NCBI GenBank assembly: GCA_913050545.1
Contig: CAJWZY010000072.1
Location: 1 to 8,792, forward strand
Length of the DNA stretch: 8,792 nt
Source: an uncultured bacterium
GTDB lineage: Bacteria > Planctomycetota > UBA8108
Direction of reading: 5' to 3'
Position 1 is the first letter of the stretch. Every line of letters starts with the position of its first letter. Shown here one piece after another: positions 1 to 6,333 of this stretch. The position numbers were made by a program, and so were the translations under genes. The notes beneath the pieces are model-generated. The model had not been told where the DNA came from, made no database searches, and was given only the letters and a program-made list of their open reading frames with translations.

Positions 1-85
1 ACACCCGTTCCCATTCCGAACACGGTAGTTAAGCTCTTTGCGCCGATGGTATTGGCTAACGCTGAGAGAGTAGGGAGCGCCCGCT
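1..85 (+). rRNA. rrf: 5S ribosomal RNA, 3' part (5' end outside window)
   Basis: The first bases carry the highly conserved 5S core (CCCGTTCCCATTCCGAACACGG followed by AGTTAAGC, split here at the window edge), then the distal helix and the GAGAGTAGG segment that precedes the 3' strand of the terminal helix. About 30 bases of the 5' end lie outside the window. The exact 3' end is an estimate, set where the GC-rich strand GGGAGCGCCCGC gives way to A/T-rich sequence. It is followed directly by an intrinsic terminator, as expected for the last gene of an rRNA operon. Confidence 0.95.
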
Positions 86-99
86 TTATTAATATTATT

Positions 100-171
100 A
101 CCCGTCAGGATGCGGGGTCTTCAACCTGAGAGCAGGTCCGGAGGCTCCTGAGTCCTGGCGGGTTTTTTTTT
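100..171 (+). terminator. Intrinsic terminator of the rRNA operon
   Basis: The arm ACCCGTCAGGA (100-110) pairs with TCCTGGCGGGT (153-163) through 11 base pairs including one G-U. A run of nine T follows (163-171). The 42-base interior can form a small inner stem (CAGG/CCTG). The long stem plus T-run, placed just after 5S, fits rho-independent termination of the rRNA transcript. Confidence 0.85.
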
Positions 172-199
172 GTCTGTGGTCCCGGGAGGACGTTTCGAA

Positions 200-229
200 T
201 TGACCTTGCCTTCGGACTCCAACTATAAT
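200..229 (+). promoter_or_regulatory. Near-consensus sigma-70-type promoter
   Basis: TTGACC (200-205; 5 of 6 to TTGACA) and TATAAT (224-229; perfect) are separated by 18 bases. The predicted start is near 236, about 40 bases before the ATG at 278. It is by far the best promoter match in the window. It lies after the rRNA terminator and so would drive the 236-707 transcript unit that ends at the terminator before 6S RNA. Assigned by eye. Confidence 0.72.
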
Positions 230-277
230 CCCGGTCGGCAGTGTGTTCGCTGCCACAACATCCTTTTGGACTTTTAA

Positions 278-856
278 ATGATGAATACGGCAAATCCCAG
301 GACGACTTCCTTTGTGGGCAGGCAACGCATCGAGGCGTTGTTGCATGGATGCAATCGTGCATTCGCCCTTGTCGTCCTGTTTGTATTTCTGGCCGTAACC
401 CTTTGGTTGCCAGCCATCTCCGCGAATGAGGAGAAGGCTGGAGTTACCTGGGTCGATGAAACTGGGCGAGTCGAATTTTTCGACAACGTGCCCAGCCAAG
501 CCGGCCTGGTCCAGGGGACTGTTGGTGTTTGTTCAGTAAATAACCATAACTATTGCATAACCTCTGAAGCAGATTTTGGAGAGTGGTGCAGGTTGGTACA
601 GTGGACTTCGAGTTCACGGTTTCAAAGTAGAACAGGAGCGATTTGTTTGAACCTAATCCTTCGTCGAGGTAAAGAAATGCCCTCTATTGCGGGTTCTTTA
701 CCTTTTTCGAACATGCTGGGAGGCGTTTTCTCCCAGGATCGAGACGATATTTCATCCCGAGAGTCAGTCTTCGCCATGCCCCGGGGGTCCCTGGGGAAAC
801 GCGAGGCTCGTACAGGACGTGTTTTTGTACCACGGGCTCTTGGTTTACGGGTTTAG
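278..856 (+). CDS. Putative secreted DUF4124-like protein; 3' half doubtful (possible pseudogene)
   Basis: The 192-codon frame begins with a convincing Sec signal peptide: Arg residues at 15 and 17, a hydrophobic core at about 28-46, and a likely cut after Ala49 (AISA/N). Residues 56-73 (VTWVDETGRVEFFDN) resemble the short WVDE-G-x-x-x-F-x-D motif of DUF4124 periplasmic proteins. From about base 530 the DNA turns A/T-rich and the protein loses family character. The frame then runs through a strong intrinsic terminator (667-707) and on into the 6S RNA gene. The true protein therefore probably ends near residue 85-90, or the gene is frameshifted: both other forward frames reach stops within 536-545. 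There is no good Shine-Dalgarno before 278. The N-terminal half is plausibly coding and the C-terminal half probably is not. Function unknown. Confidence 0.42.
   Translation: MMNTANPRTTSFVGRQRIEALLHGCNRAFALVVLFVFLAVTLWLPAISANEEKAGVTWVDETGRVEFFDNVPSQAGLVQGTVGVCSVNNHNYCITSEADFGEWCRLVQWTSSSRFQSRTGAICLNLILRRGKEMPSIAGSLPFSNMLGGVFSQDRDDISSRESVFAMPRGSLGKREARTGRVFVPRALGLRV
667..707 (+). terminator. Strong intrinsic terminator just upstream of 6S RNA
   Basis: AGGTAAAGAA (667-676) and TTCTTTACCT (694-703) are perfect 10-base inverted repeats around a 17-base loop. T-residues 703-707 follow. This is a textbook rho-independent terminator. It falls inside the 278-856 reading frame and only about 17 bases before the estimated 6S RNA 5' end. 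It implies that a transcript starting near 236 ends here. Confidence 0.85.
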
Positions 857-917
857 AACAGTTTGAGGCCGTGGTAGTTCAACCTGCCATGGCAGCCTGC
901 CGGGCTGGGAGTGCAGA
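724..917 (+). ncRNA. ssrS: 6S RNA (regulator of housekeeping RNA polymerase)
   Basis: 6S RNA mimics an open promoter and sequesters sigma-70-type RNA polymerase holoenzyme. GATATTTCAT (746-755) is identical to the sequence on the 5' side of the E. coli 6S central bubble, and CAGCCTGC (893-900) matches the E. coli segment near the 3' end. The two are spaced to fit an RNA of about 190 bases. A closing stem pairs CTCCCAG (730-736) with CTGGGAG (905-911). The interior holds GC-rich imperfect pairing and an apical hairpin with GTAC arms (809-812 and 827-830). Its position just before rny recalls deltaproteobacterial 6S loci, which often lie near zapA/rny. The ends are estimates. No separate promoter is clear, since the terminator lies immediately upstream. 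Confidence 0.82.
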
Positions 918-1006
918 TTGTGCTCCTGTCGGTTGGTTTCCTCCGGTTCGCGGCGATTCCTCCCTGCTGTACCTTCCAGCTGTCACTCGATCTTCTGTTC
1001 GGGGGT

Positions 1007-1013
1007 GAGAGGA
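1007..1013 (+). promoter_or_regulatory. Ribosome binding site deciding the rny start
   Basis: GAGAGGA lies 7 bases before ATG 1021. An out-of-frame ATG at 1014 abuts it too closely to be used and opens only a short shadow frame. The 1021 start is therefore preferred, and it gives the expected N-terminal membrane anchor. Confidence 0.7.
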
Positions 1014-1020
1014 ATGAGTC

Positions 1021-2565
1021 ATGTCGAACCCATACATGCTCATCGGGATAGGCATTGCTGTCGGCCTGGTCGTCTTCTTTCTTTTTTACAAATTGAAGAT
1101 GGTTGCCGCCGGCAAGACTGCACAGGGCCTGCTTGATGAGGCTGAAAAACAGGGCAGCAAATTAAAAGAAGAGTTTCTTTCTAAGGCTAAGAAGGAATCC
1201 GGTAAGCATCGCGAACACCTCGAGAGCGAGGTCAATGCCCAGCGCAAGGACCTGGAGTCCGTCGAGTCCAGGCTGACCAAGAAGGAAGACAACCTCGACA
1301 GGAAGTTTGATCTTCTCAACAAGAAGGAAAGCTACCTCGAGAACAAGGAACAGAGTCTCGATAAGCGCGGCTCTCTCATGGAGCATCGTGAGCAGGAGCT
1401 CGAAGAAATTGTCGAGGAAGAGAAGCAGACTCTTTTCCGTGTCACCAACCTGAACCATGAAGATGCGAAAAAGCTCCTGCTGCAGAAGCTTGAGCAGGAG
1501 TTTGATCATGAGCAGGAAACGATGATCAACCGAATGCTTGAGCGCATCAAGGAGACGGCGGAGACCCGGGGGCGCGAGATCCTGGCAACCTGTATCCAGA
1601 GGATGTCTTCAACCTATTGCCGCGATATTACCCAGAGCACCATCGAGATTCCAAACGATGAGATGAAGGGGCGGGTGATCGGGCGCGAGGGGCGGAATAT
1701 TCGTGCTTTTGAGAAGGCAACCGGTGTTGACGTGATCGTCGATGATACTCCGGGGGTTATTATCATCTCCTGCTTTGACAGTATCCGCCGTGAGATGGCC
1801 CGCAAATCGATGGATCAGCTGATTACCGATGGACGGATCCACCCTGCCCGGATCGAGGAGATTGTCCAGCAGGTCAAGAGGGATATGAATGACATCATCC
1901 AGGAGGAAGGTAAGAAGGCGGTCTATGACCTGAACCTTCCCGGGGTCCATCCGAAGATGATAACCCTGCTGGGGCGCCTGAAGTTCCGCTCCAGTTATGG
2001 TCAGAATGTTCTCGAGCATGTGAAAGAATGTGCGCACCTTGCCGGTATGCTGGCCTCTGAGCTGGGGATGGATGCCGTTCTCGCCAAGCGCTGTGCCCTG
2101 ATGCACGACGTTGGAAAGGCTGTCGACCATGAGATCGAAGGTGGACACCCCGAAATCGGGGCCAATATTGCCCGTCGCTACGACGAGCCGGAAGAGGTGG
2201 TCAACTCGATCGCTTCCCACCACAATGATGTTCCGCAGGAAACGATCTACGCCGTTATCACCCAGATAGCGGATTCGATCTCCGGCTCCAGGCCGGGCGC
2301 CAGGGGCGAGACCCTGGAGCGTTATATCAAGAAGCTTGAGAATCTCGAGGCTGTAGCGCTGAGCTTCCCCGGGATCCAGACGGCCAATGCAATCCAGGCC
2401 GGACGCGAGATCCGGGTTTTTGTCAATTCGCAGAAGGTGAATGACAAGAAGGCGATCAAGCTCTGCCGGGATATCGCAAAGGAAATTGAAAGCACTTTGC
2501 AGTACCCCGGTGAGATCAAGATTACGCTCCTGAGGGAAACCCGTGTTGTTGAATACGCCAGGTAA
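1021..2565 (+). CDS. rny: Ribonuclease Y
   Basis: RNase Y is a membrane-anchored endoribonuclease that starts mRNA decay. The 514-residue protein has the family's usual length (about 520) and full architecture. There is one N-terminal membrane segment (residues 4-23), a long charged coiled coil (about 30-195), a KH RNA-binding domain with the GREG loop at 221-224 (VIGREGRNIRAFE), and an HD phosphohydrolase domain with the metal-binding His-Asp at 362-363 (LMHDVGKA). Further conserved segments include EGGHPEIGA and SHH. A C-terminal domain ends in ETRVVEYAR, typical of the family. It is the first gene of the cluster after 6S RNA, and ymdB starts 11 bases downstream. No key residue is missing. 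In Bacillus the enzyme acts with the phosphodiesterase YmdB, here its immediate neighbour. Confidence 0.98.
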   Translation: MSNPYMLIGIGIAVGLVVFFLFYKLKMVAAGKTAQGLLDEAEKQGSKLKEEFLSKAKKESGKHREHLESEVNAQRKDLESVESRLTKKEDNLDRKFDLLNKKESYLENKEQSLDKRGSLMEHREQELEEIVEEEKQTLFRVTNLNHEDAKKLLLQKLEQEFDHEQETMINRMLERIKETAETRGREILATCIQRMSSTYCRDITQSTIEIPNDEMKGRVIGREGRNIRAFEKATGVDVIVDDTPGVIIISCFDSIRREMARKSMDQLITDGRIHPARIEEIVQQVKRDMNDIIQEEGKKAVYDLNLPGVHPKMITLLGRLKFRSSYGQNVLEHVKECAHLAGMLASELGMDAVLAKRCALMHDVGKAVDHEIEGGHPEIGANIARRYDEPEEVVNSIASHHNDVPQETIYAVITQIADSISGSRPGARGETLERYIKKLENLEAVALSFPGIQTANAIQAGREIRVFVNSQKVNDKKAIKLCRDIAKEIESTLQYPGEIKITLLRETRVVEYAR

Positions 2566-2576
2566 GTGAGGGGAAT

Positions 2577-3371
2577 GTGCAGATAAAAGTCTTACTGATT
2601 GGAGATATTGTCGGCAAGCCCGGGAGGTCCGTTGTTAAGGAGCTCCTTGGTGGCTTCGTGAGTGAAAACAACATCGAGTTTGTTATCGCCAATGGTGAGA
2701 ACGCCGCCCAGGGTTCAGGCATCACAGAGAATCTCTTCAAGGAGATTGTCGGGGCCGGGGTTGACGTGGTGACAAGTGGTGATCATACCTGGAGGCGCAA
2801 AGAGGTTATTCCCGTCCTGGAGAGGGACAAGCGGCTGCTGCGGCCGCATAATTATCCCGCGACCTGTCCCGGAAAAGGGAGCCGGGTTTTCGATACCCCC
2901 CAGGGCTTTCGTATCGGGGTGGTAACGGTTCTGGGCAGGGTCTTCATGTCAGGGGTGGAATGCCCTTTCCTCACGGTTGCAAAAGCTGTGGAAGAGGTCA
3001 AGGTCTCAACTCCATTGTGTATTGTCGAGGTCCATGCTGAGGCCACCAGTGAGAAGATCGCTATGGGCTGGCGGTTCGCTGGAAAGGTTTCCTGTCTTTT
3101 CGGTACGCATACCCATATTCCAACTGCAGATGAGCGTGTACTCCCCGGCGGGACGGCCTACATTACCGACCTGGGAATGACCGGCCCCTATGATTCAGTC
3201 ATCGGGCGCAAAAAAGAGAGCGTTATCTACAAGTTCGAAACGACCATGCATGCTCCGTTTGATGTGGCCACTGGAGATGTGCGCTTGTGCGGTGCGGTGG
3301 TGACTCTCGATACGGAGACGGGTAAGGCGACAGCTATCGAGAGAGTCATGCTGTGTAGTGGGCAGGGTTGA
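2577..3371 (+). CDS. ymdB: TIGR00282/YmdB-family metallophosphoesterase (2',3'-cyclic-nucleotide phosphodiesterase-like)
   Basis: Calcineurin-like metallophosphoesterase of 264 residues, the family's usual length. In Bacillus YmdB hydrolyses cyclic nucleotides and is linked to RNA decay and biofilm/motility switching. Metal-site motifs are in order: GDIVGKPGR (Asp10), NGENAA (Glu41, Asn42), SGDHTW (Asp69, His70), VHAEATSEK (His153) and GTHTHIPTADE (His178, His180), followed by GGTAYITDLGMTGP. The one departure is Asp69, where the B. subtilis enzyme has the metal ligand Asn in GNH. The start is GTG 2577, since family members begin directly with this beta strand and GDIVGKPGR. An out-of-frame ATG at 2575 opens only three codons. 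The ribosome-binding sequence GAGG (2568-2571) lies 5 bases before the GTG. The gene sits between rny and xseA in the same operon. Confidence 0.93.
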   Translation: MQIKVLLIGDIVGKPGRSVVKELLGGFVSENNIEFVIANGENAAQGSGITENLFKEIVGAGVDVVTSGDHTWRRKEVIPVLERDKRLLRPHNYPATCPGKGSRVFDTPQGFRIGVVTVLGRVFMSGVECPFLTVAKAVEEVKVSTPLCIVEVHAEATSEKIAMGWRFAGKVSCLFGTHTHIPTADERVLPGGTAYITDLGMTGPYDSVIGRKKESVIYKFETTMHAPFDVATGDVRLCGAVVTLDTETGKATAIERVMLCSGQG

Positions 3372-3372
3372 A

Positions 3373-4629
3373 ATGGAAGAAAGCCAGGGCGAGTTCAATT
3401 TTTCCACCGGGCAGAAGGTCTGGTCTGTTGGAGAGTTTACCCGGCAGGTGCGGGGCATCCTGGAATCGACCTTTGACAGGTTGCAGGTAAGGGGGCAGAT
3501 CGGCAATCTCACGCGGGCCCAGTCAGGTCATATCTACATGAACCTGGTTGATGATGAGGACAGTGGGAAATCCCGTATTTCCAGTTCGCAGCTGAGAGTG
3601 GTTATGTGGAGGGGGCAGGCGTCCCGCTTGCGTTTTCAGCCCGAGACAGGGATGAAGGTCGTGGTGACCGGCAAGATCACGGTTTATGAACCCAAGGGAG
3701 AGTACCAGCTGGTGGCTGACCGGCTTGAACCCGAGGGAGTAGGAGAGCTCCAGCTCGCCTTCGAGCAGCTGAAGCGGAAGCTCCAGGATGAAGGGCTGTT
3801 CGATCTCGAGAAGAAAATTGAGCTGCCATTCTTCCCCGAAAGGATCGGGCTGGTAACATCTTCGTCCGGGGCTGCTGTCCGGGATTTTCTCAGGACCCTG
3901 TATTCGCGCAATGGGCTGGCACAGGTTCGCCTGGTTCCTGTTCGTGTCCAGGGAGAGGGGGCGGCCCTCGAGGTAGCGCAGGCTATCGAGCTCCTGCAGA
4001 GGGATGACGCGGGGGTGGATACTATCGTGTTGACCCGGGGGGGAGGCAGCCTGGAGGATCTCTGGGCCTTCAATGAAGAGGTGGTAGCACGGGCGATAGC
4101 TGGCAGTGCTATCCCGGTTGTTTCGGCGATCGGACATGAAGTGGATTTCACCATTGCGGATTTCGTTGCAGATGAACGTGCGGCGACTCCTACTGCGGCA
4201 GCATCTCTCGTAACCCCTGACCGTGTTGAATTGCTGCGGCGGCTGGATGGAAGTCAGCGCCGTCTTGCGCTGGGCTTGCGTGCCTGGGCTGACCGGGGGG
4301 AGAGTGAGCTGGCCCGGCGTATGGCTTCCCGATACCTGGCGGATCCGCAGCTTGTCGTCGAGGAGAGGTTTGAACATCTTGACAGGGTACTGGGCGACCT
4401 TCGGCTGCTTTCCCGAAGCAGGCTGGATGAGCTGGAGAACTCGCTCTCCCTGCTTGGCGCCCGCCTGGAAACCCTGAGTCCCTATGCCGTTTTAAAGCGG
4501 GGATATGCAGTGGCGCTCGATGCAGCAGGAGAGGTGGTGTCGGGTACAGAGAAACTTAGCGAGGGAGATCTCCTGCACCTGAGGTTTGATCGGGGGAATG
4601 CAGGGGTCAAGGTAGAGGAGCTCGGGTAG
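3373..4629 (+). CDS. xseA: Exodeoxyribonuclease VII large subunit
   Basis: Catalytic subunit of exonuclease VII, which degrades single-stranded DNA from both ends into oligonucleotides and works with XseB. The 418-residue protein has an N-terminal OB-fold (about 16-118), then the catalytic domain with TRGGGSLEDLWAFNEE (221-236), SAIGHEVDFTIADF (251-264) and DERAATPTAAA (267-277). A long helical coiled-coil arm follows, then the C-terminal segment LKRGYAVALD. All signature motifs are intact. ATG 3373 is chosen because it lies 1 base after the ymdB stop with AGGG (3364-3367) just upstream. A GTG at 3358 would add five unconserved residues and overlap ymdB. Its partner gene xseB follows 41 bases later. 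Confidence 0.97.
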   Translation: MEESQGEFNFSTGQKVWSVGEFTRQVRGILESTFDRLQVRGQIGNLTRAQSGHIYMNLVDDEDSGKSRISSSQLRVVMWRGQASRLRFQPETGMKVVVTGKITVYEPKGEYQLVADRLEPEGVGELQLAFEQLKRKLQDEGLFDLEKKIELPFFPERIGLVTSSSGAAVRDFLRTLYSRNGLAQVRLVPVRVQGEGAALEVAQAIELLQRDDAGVDTIVLTRGGGSLEDLWAFNEEVVARAIAGSAIPVVSAIGHEVDFTIADFVADERAATPTAAASLVTPDRVELLRRLDGSQRRLALGLRAWADRGESELARRMASRYLADPQLVVEERFEHLDRVLGDLRLLSRSRLDELENSLSLLGARLETLSPYAVLKRGYAVALDAAGEVVSGTEKLSEGDLLHLRFDRGNAGVKVEELG

Positions 4630-4670
4630 CTGGCAGAGGTAAGGACAATACTGCGGAGGCAAACAGAACG

Positions 4671-4952
4671 ATGGCCAAAAAAGCGAAGAAACCTGATTTT
4701 GAGAGTGAGCTCACGAAGCTCGAGGAGGCTGTAGAGAAACTCGAGGAGGGGAGCCTTACGCTGGATGAGGCGATTGCCCAGTTTGAGGCTGGCTTCAAAT
4801 CCTGGCGCCATTGCCAGGATCTTCTTGAGAAAGCCAAGAAGAAGATCGAGGTTCTCTGTGAGGAGGTGGGTATTGCCGGCGACGAAGACGGCTCCCTGTC
4901 CTGGAAAGATTCTGAGATGGATCCCGATGCTGAGTCGGGTGAAGCAGGATAA
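4671..4952 (+). CDS. xseB: Exodeoxyribonuclease VII small subunit
   Basis: Small helical subunit that binds XseA and controls exonuclease VII. The 93-residue product carries the family hallmark: FESELTKLEEAVEKLEEGSL (residues 10-29), LDEAIAQFEAG (31-41), then a second helix with LLEKAKKKIEVL. The last 20 or so residues form a very acidic tail (EDGSLSWKDSEMDPDAESGE) beyond the conserved hairpin; such tails vary in the family. GGAGG (4655-4659) lies 11 bases upstream of the ATG, a slightly long spacing. It directly follows xseA. Confidence 0.95.
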   Translation: MAKKAKKPDFESELTKLEEAVEKLEEGSLTLDEAIAQFEAGFKSWRHCQDLLEKAKKKIEVLCEEVGIAGDEDGSLSWKDSEMDPDAESGEAG

Positions 4953-4980
4953 CGGTTTTTCTGCACGGTCGAGATTATTT

Positions 4981-5448
4981 ATGAAGGCCCTGTTACAGAG
5001 AGTCAGGACTGCATCGGTGGAGGTTGATGGAGAAATCGTCAGCTCTATCGATAAGGGATTGCTCGTATTTCTCGGTGTTGGAAAGGGAGACACCGATGAA
5101 GATGGTAAAAAGCTAGCCGCAAAAGTAGTCGATTTGCGGATCTTTCCAGATGAGAATCATTCCATGAACAGATCGCTGCAAGATTCCGGAGGAGAGGTAT
5201 TGCTGGTCTCCCAGTTTACCCTCCAGGCTGACTGTCGCCGTGGGCGCAGGCCGTCCTTTACCGAGGCGGAAGATCCTGTCCGGGCGGAAGAAATGTACAA
5301 GGCCTTTGGAGGGCATCTGCGTTCAAGTGGAGTCAGCACCCGCGAGGGAGTATTCGGAGCGCATATGAACGTCCGGCTCGACAATGATGGGCCGGTGACC
5401 ATAATGCTGGATAGCGCTTACCTGTCTCGCGGCGGCGGAGGCAGTTGA
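4981..5448 (+). CDS. dtd: D-aminoacyl-tRNA deacylase
   Basis: Dtd removes D-amino acids (and glycine mis-attached to tRNA-Ala) from tRNA, protecting translation fidelity. The 155-residue protein starts MKALLQRVRTASVEVDGE, the family's standard opening. It carries the active-site SQFTL motif (77-81, Thr80) and the Gly-cisPro motif in NDGPVT (135-140, Gly137-Pro138), with FGAHMNV before it. The frame stays open upstream to 4765, but ATG 4981 is clearly the start: it gives the correct length, and upstream residues would be xseB sequence in another frame. The ribosome binding site is poor (GAG at 4970-4972). The protein ends in a glycine tail (GGGGS), whose GGAGG coding sequence doubles as the ribosome binding site of the next gene. 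Confidence 0.96.
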   Translation: MKALLQRVRTASVEVDGEIVSSIDKGLLVFLGVGKGDTDEDGKKLAAKVVDLRIFPDENHSMNRSLQDSGGEVLLVSQFTLQADCRRGRRPSFTEAEDPVRAEEMYKAFGGHLRSSGVSTREGVFGAHMNVRLDNDGPVTIMLDSAYLSRGGGGS

Positions 5449-6333
5449 ATGCGCAACAGGAATTCCCCGAACTTCCGGCATGAGCTGGACTACTACAACA
5501 TCCTGGGGGTCAGCGAGAGCGCCAGCGGGGAAGATATCCGCAGGGCTTACCGCCGGCTGGTTCTCGATGCCCATCCTGACAAGAACCCCCATCGCCGCGA
5601 GTGGGCTGAACATCGGATTCGTCTTCTCATAGAGGCCTTCGACATCCTGGGAAATAATGAGAGCCGCCGGGTTTTCGATATCCATCGTAAGGCCGCAGCG
5701 AAGATGAGGGGAGAGGGGGAGCCCTTCTTTTTTACCAGGAAGACCCCGGGTGCCCGGGCGTTGCTGATCCTGTACTTGTTGACCAACAAGCAGGAAAAAA
5801 AAGGCGCGCAGTTGCTGGTGGAGATGGAGGAAGAACACGGCAGCGAGTACCTGCGGGAATATCTTTGCAGGGAGGATTATCTCGACAGCCTGTTCCTGCT
5901 CGCAGAGCACTATATCCGACAGAAGAATTTCCTGGCGGCAGTCGAGCGGCTGCGGGTGTTCTATCACCATGAATGCCATTCAAGGGCGCCACGCCACTAT
6001 TACGACCAGGTAATAGACCACCTCAGAAATCTCTACCTGCGTAAGCTGCCCGGGATGCTCGCTCCGGGCCTTCTCAGCACCTATCTCGCCGAGGCAGCAG
6101 ACTTTCAGCTGAAGTCGAATGACGAGGTCCTGAGGCTTCACCTCCTGGCCAGGGCTGCCATCGACAGCGAGAACTTCACAGTAGCCCAGCGAGCGGTTGA
6201 GTCTTTTGACCAAATCAATCCCGGCTCCAGCGATCTGGAGGAGCTGCGTTCCCGGCTTGCACAAATGCAGGATGTCAGCCTGCTGAAGAGGAAGGTCTGC
6301 AACCAGGGCGCCGGCATCAGGGGCAGCCTGTGA
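5449..6333 (+). CDS. J-domain protein with helical-repeat C-terminus
   Basis: The 294-residue product has an N-terminal J domain (about residues 12-80) of the kind that stimulates DnaK ATPase. It has DYYNILGVSESAS, helix II with basic RRAYRRL, the essential HPD motif at 42-44, and the helix III core AFDIL. It lacks the Gly/Phe region, Cys-rich zinc finger and substrate-binding domains of true DnaJ. Residues 100-280 instead look like antiparallel helices with TPR-like spacing (LLAEHYIRQKNFLAAVERL at 150-168; ARAAIDSENFTVAQRAVESF at 234-253). It is soluble, with no signal peptide or membrane segment. GGAGG at 5437-5441 and an ATG directly abutting the dtd stop indicate tight translational coupling. 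I do not recognise a named family for the whole protein. Its client and role are unknown; the co-chaperone activity is inferred from the HPD motif only. Confidence 0.85.
   Translation: MRNRNSPNFRHELDYYNILGVSESASGEDIRRAYRRLVLDAHPDKNPHRREWAEHRIRLLIEAFDILGNNESRRVFDIHRKAAAKMRGEGEPFFFTRKTPGARALLILYLLTNKQEKKGAQLLVEMEEEHGSEYLREYLCREDYLDSLFLLAEHYIRQKNFLAAVERLRVFYHHECHSRAPRHYYDQVIDHLRNLYLRKLPGMLAPGLLSTYLAEAADFQLKSNDEVLRLHLLARAAIDSENFTVAQRAVESFDQINPGSSDLEELRSRLAQMQDVSLLKRKVCNQGAGIRGSL

Noticed and set aside
586..617. tRNA-like pair of hairpins: GTGC/GTAC then GTGGA-CTTCGAG-TTCAC, spaced like a D arm and anticodon arm (anticodon TCG)
   Set aside because: No T arm with a TTCRA loop in the correct place, no variable loop space, and no matching 7-bp acceptor stem. 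At best a chance likeness or a remnant.
918..1136. 72-codon plus-strand ORF overlapping the rny start
   Set aside because: Cys/Arg/His-rich sequence with no domain, reads into rny in another frame, and lies over the rny leader.
1609..2223. 204-codon minus-strand ORF inside rny
   Set aside because: Shadow of the strongly conserved KH and HD region of RNase Y; it shows no domain of its own and no ribosome binding site.
3358..3372. GTG 3358 as the xseA start
   Set aside because: Adds five unconserved residues and overlaps ymdB. ATG 3373 has AGGG just upstream and begins 1 base after the ymdB stop.
4765..4980. Long upstream extension of the dtd frame (start at 4765)
   Set aside because: It overlaps xseB in another frame and adds residues unlike any Dtd. 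ATG 4981 gives the exact family N-terminus and length.
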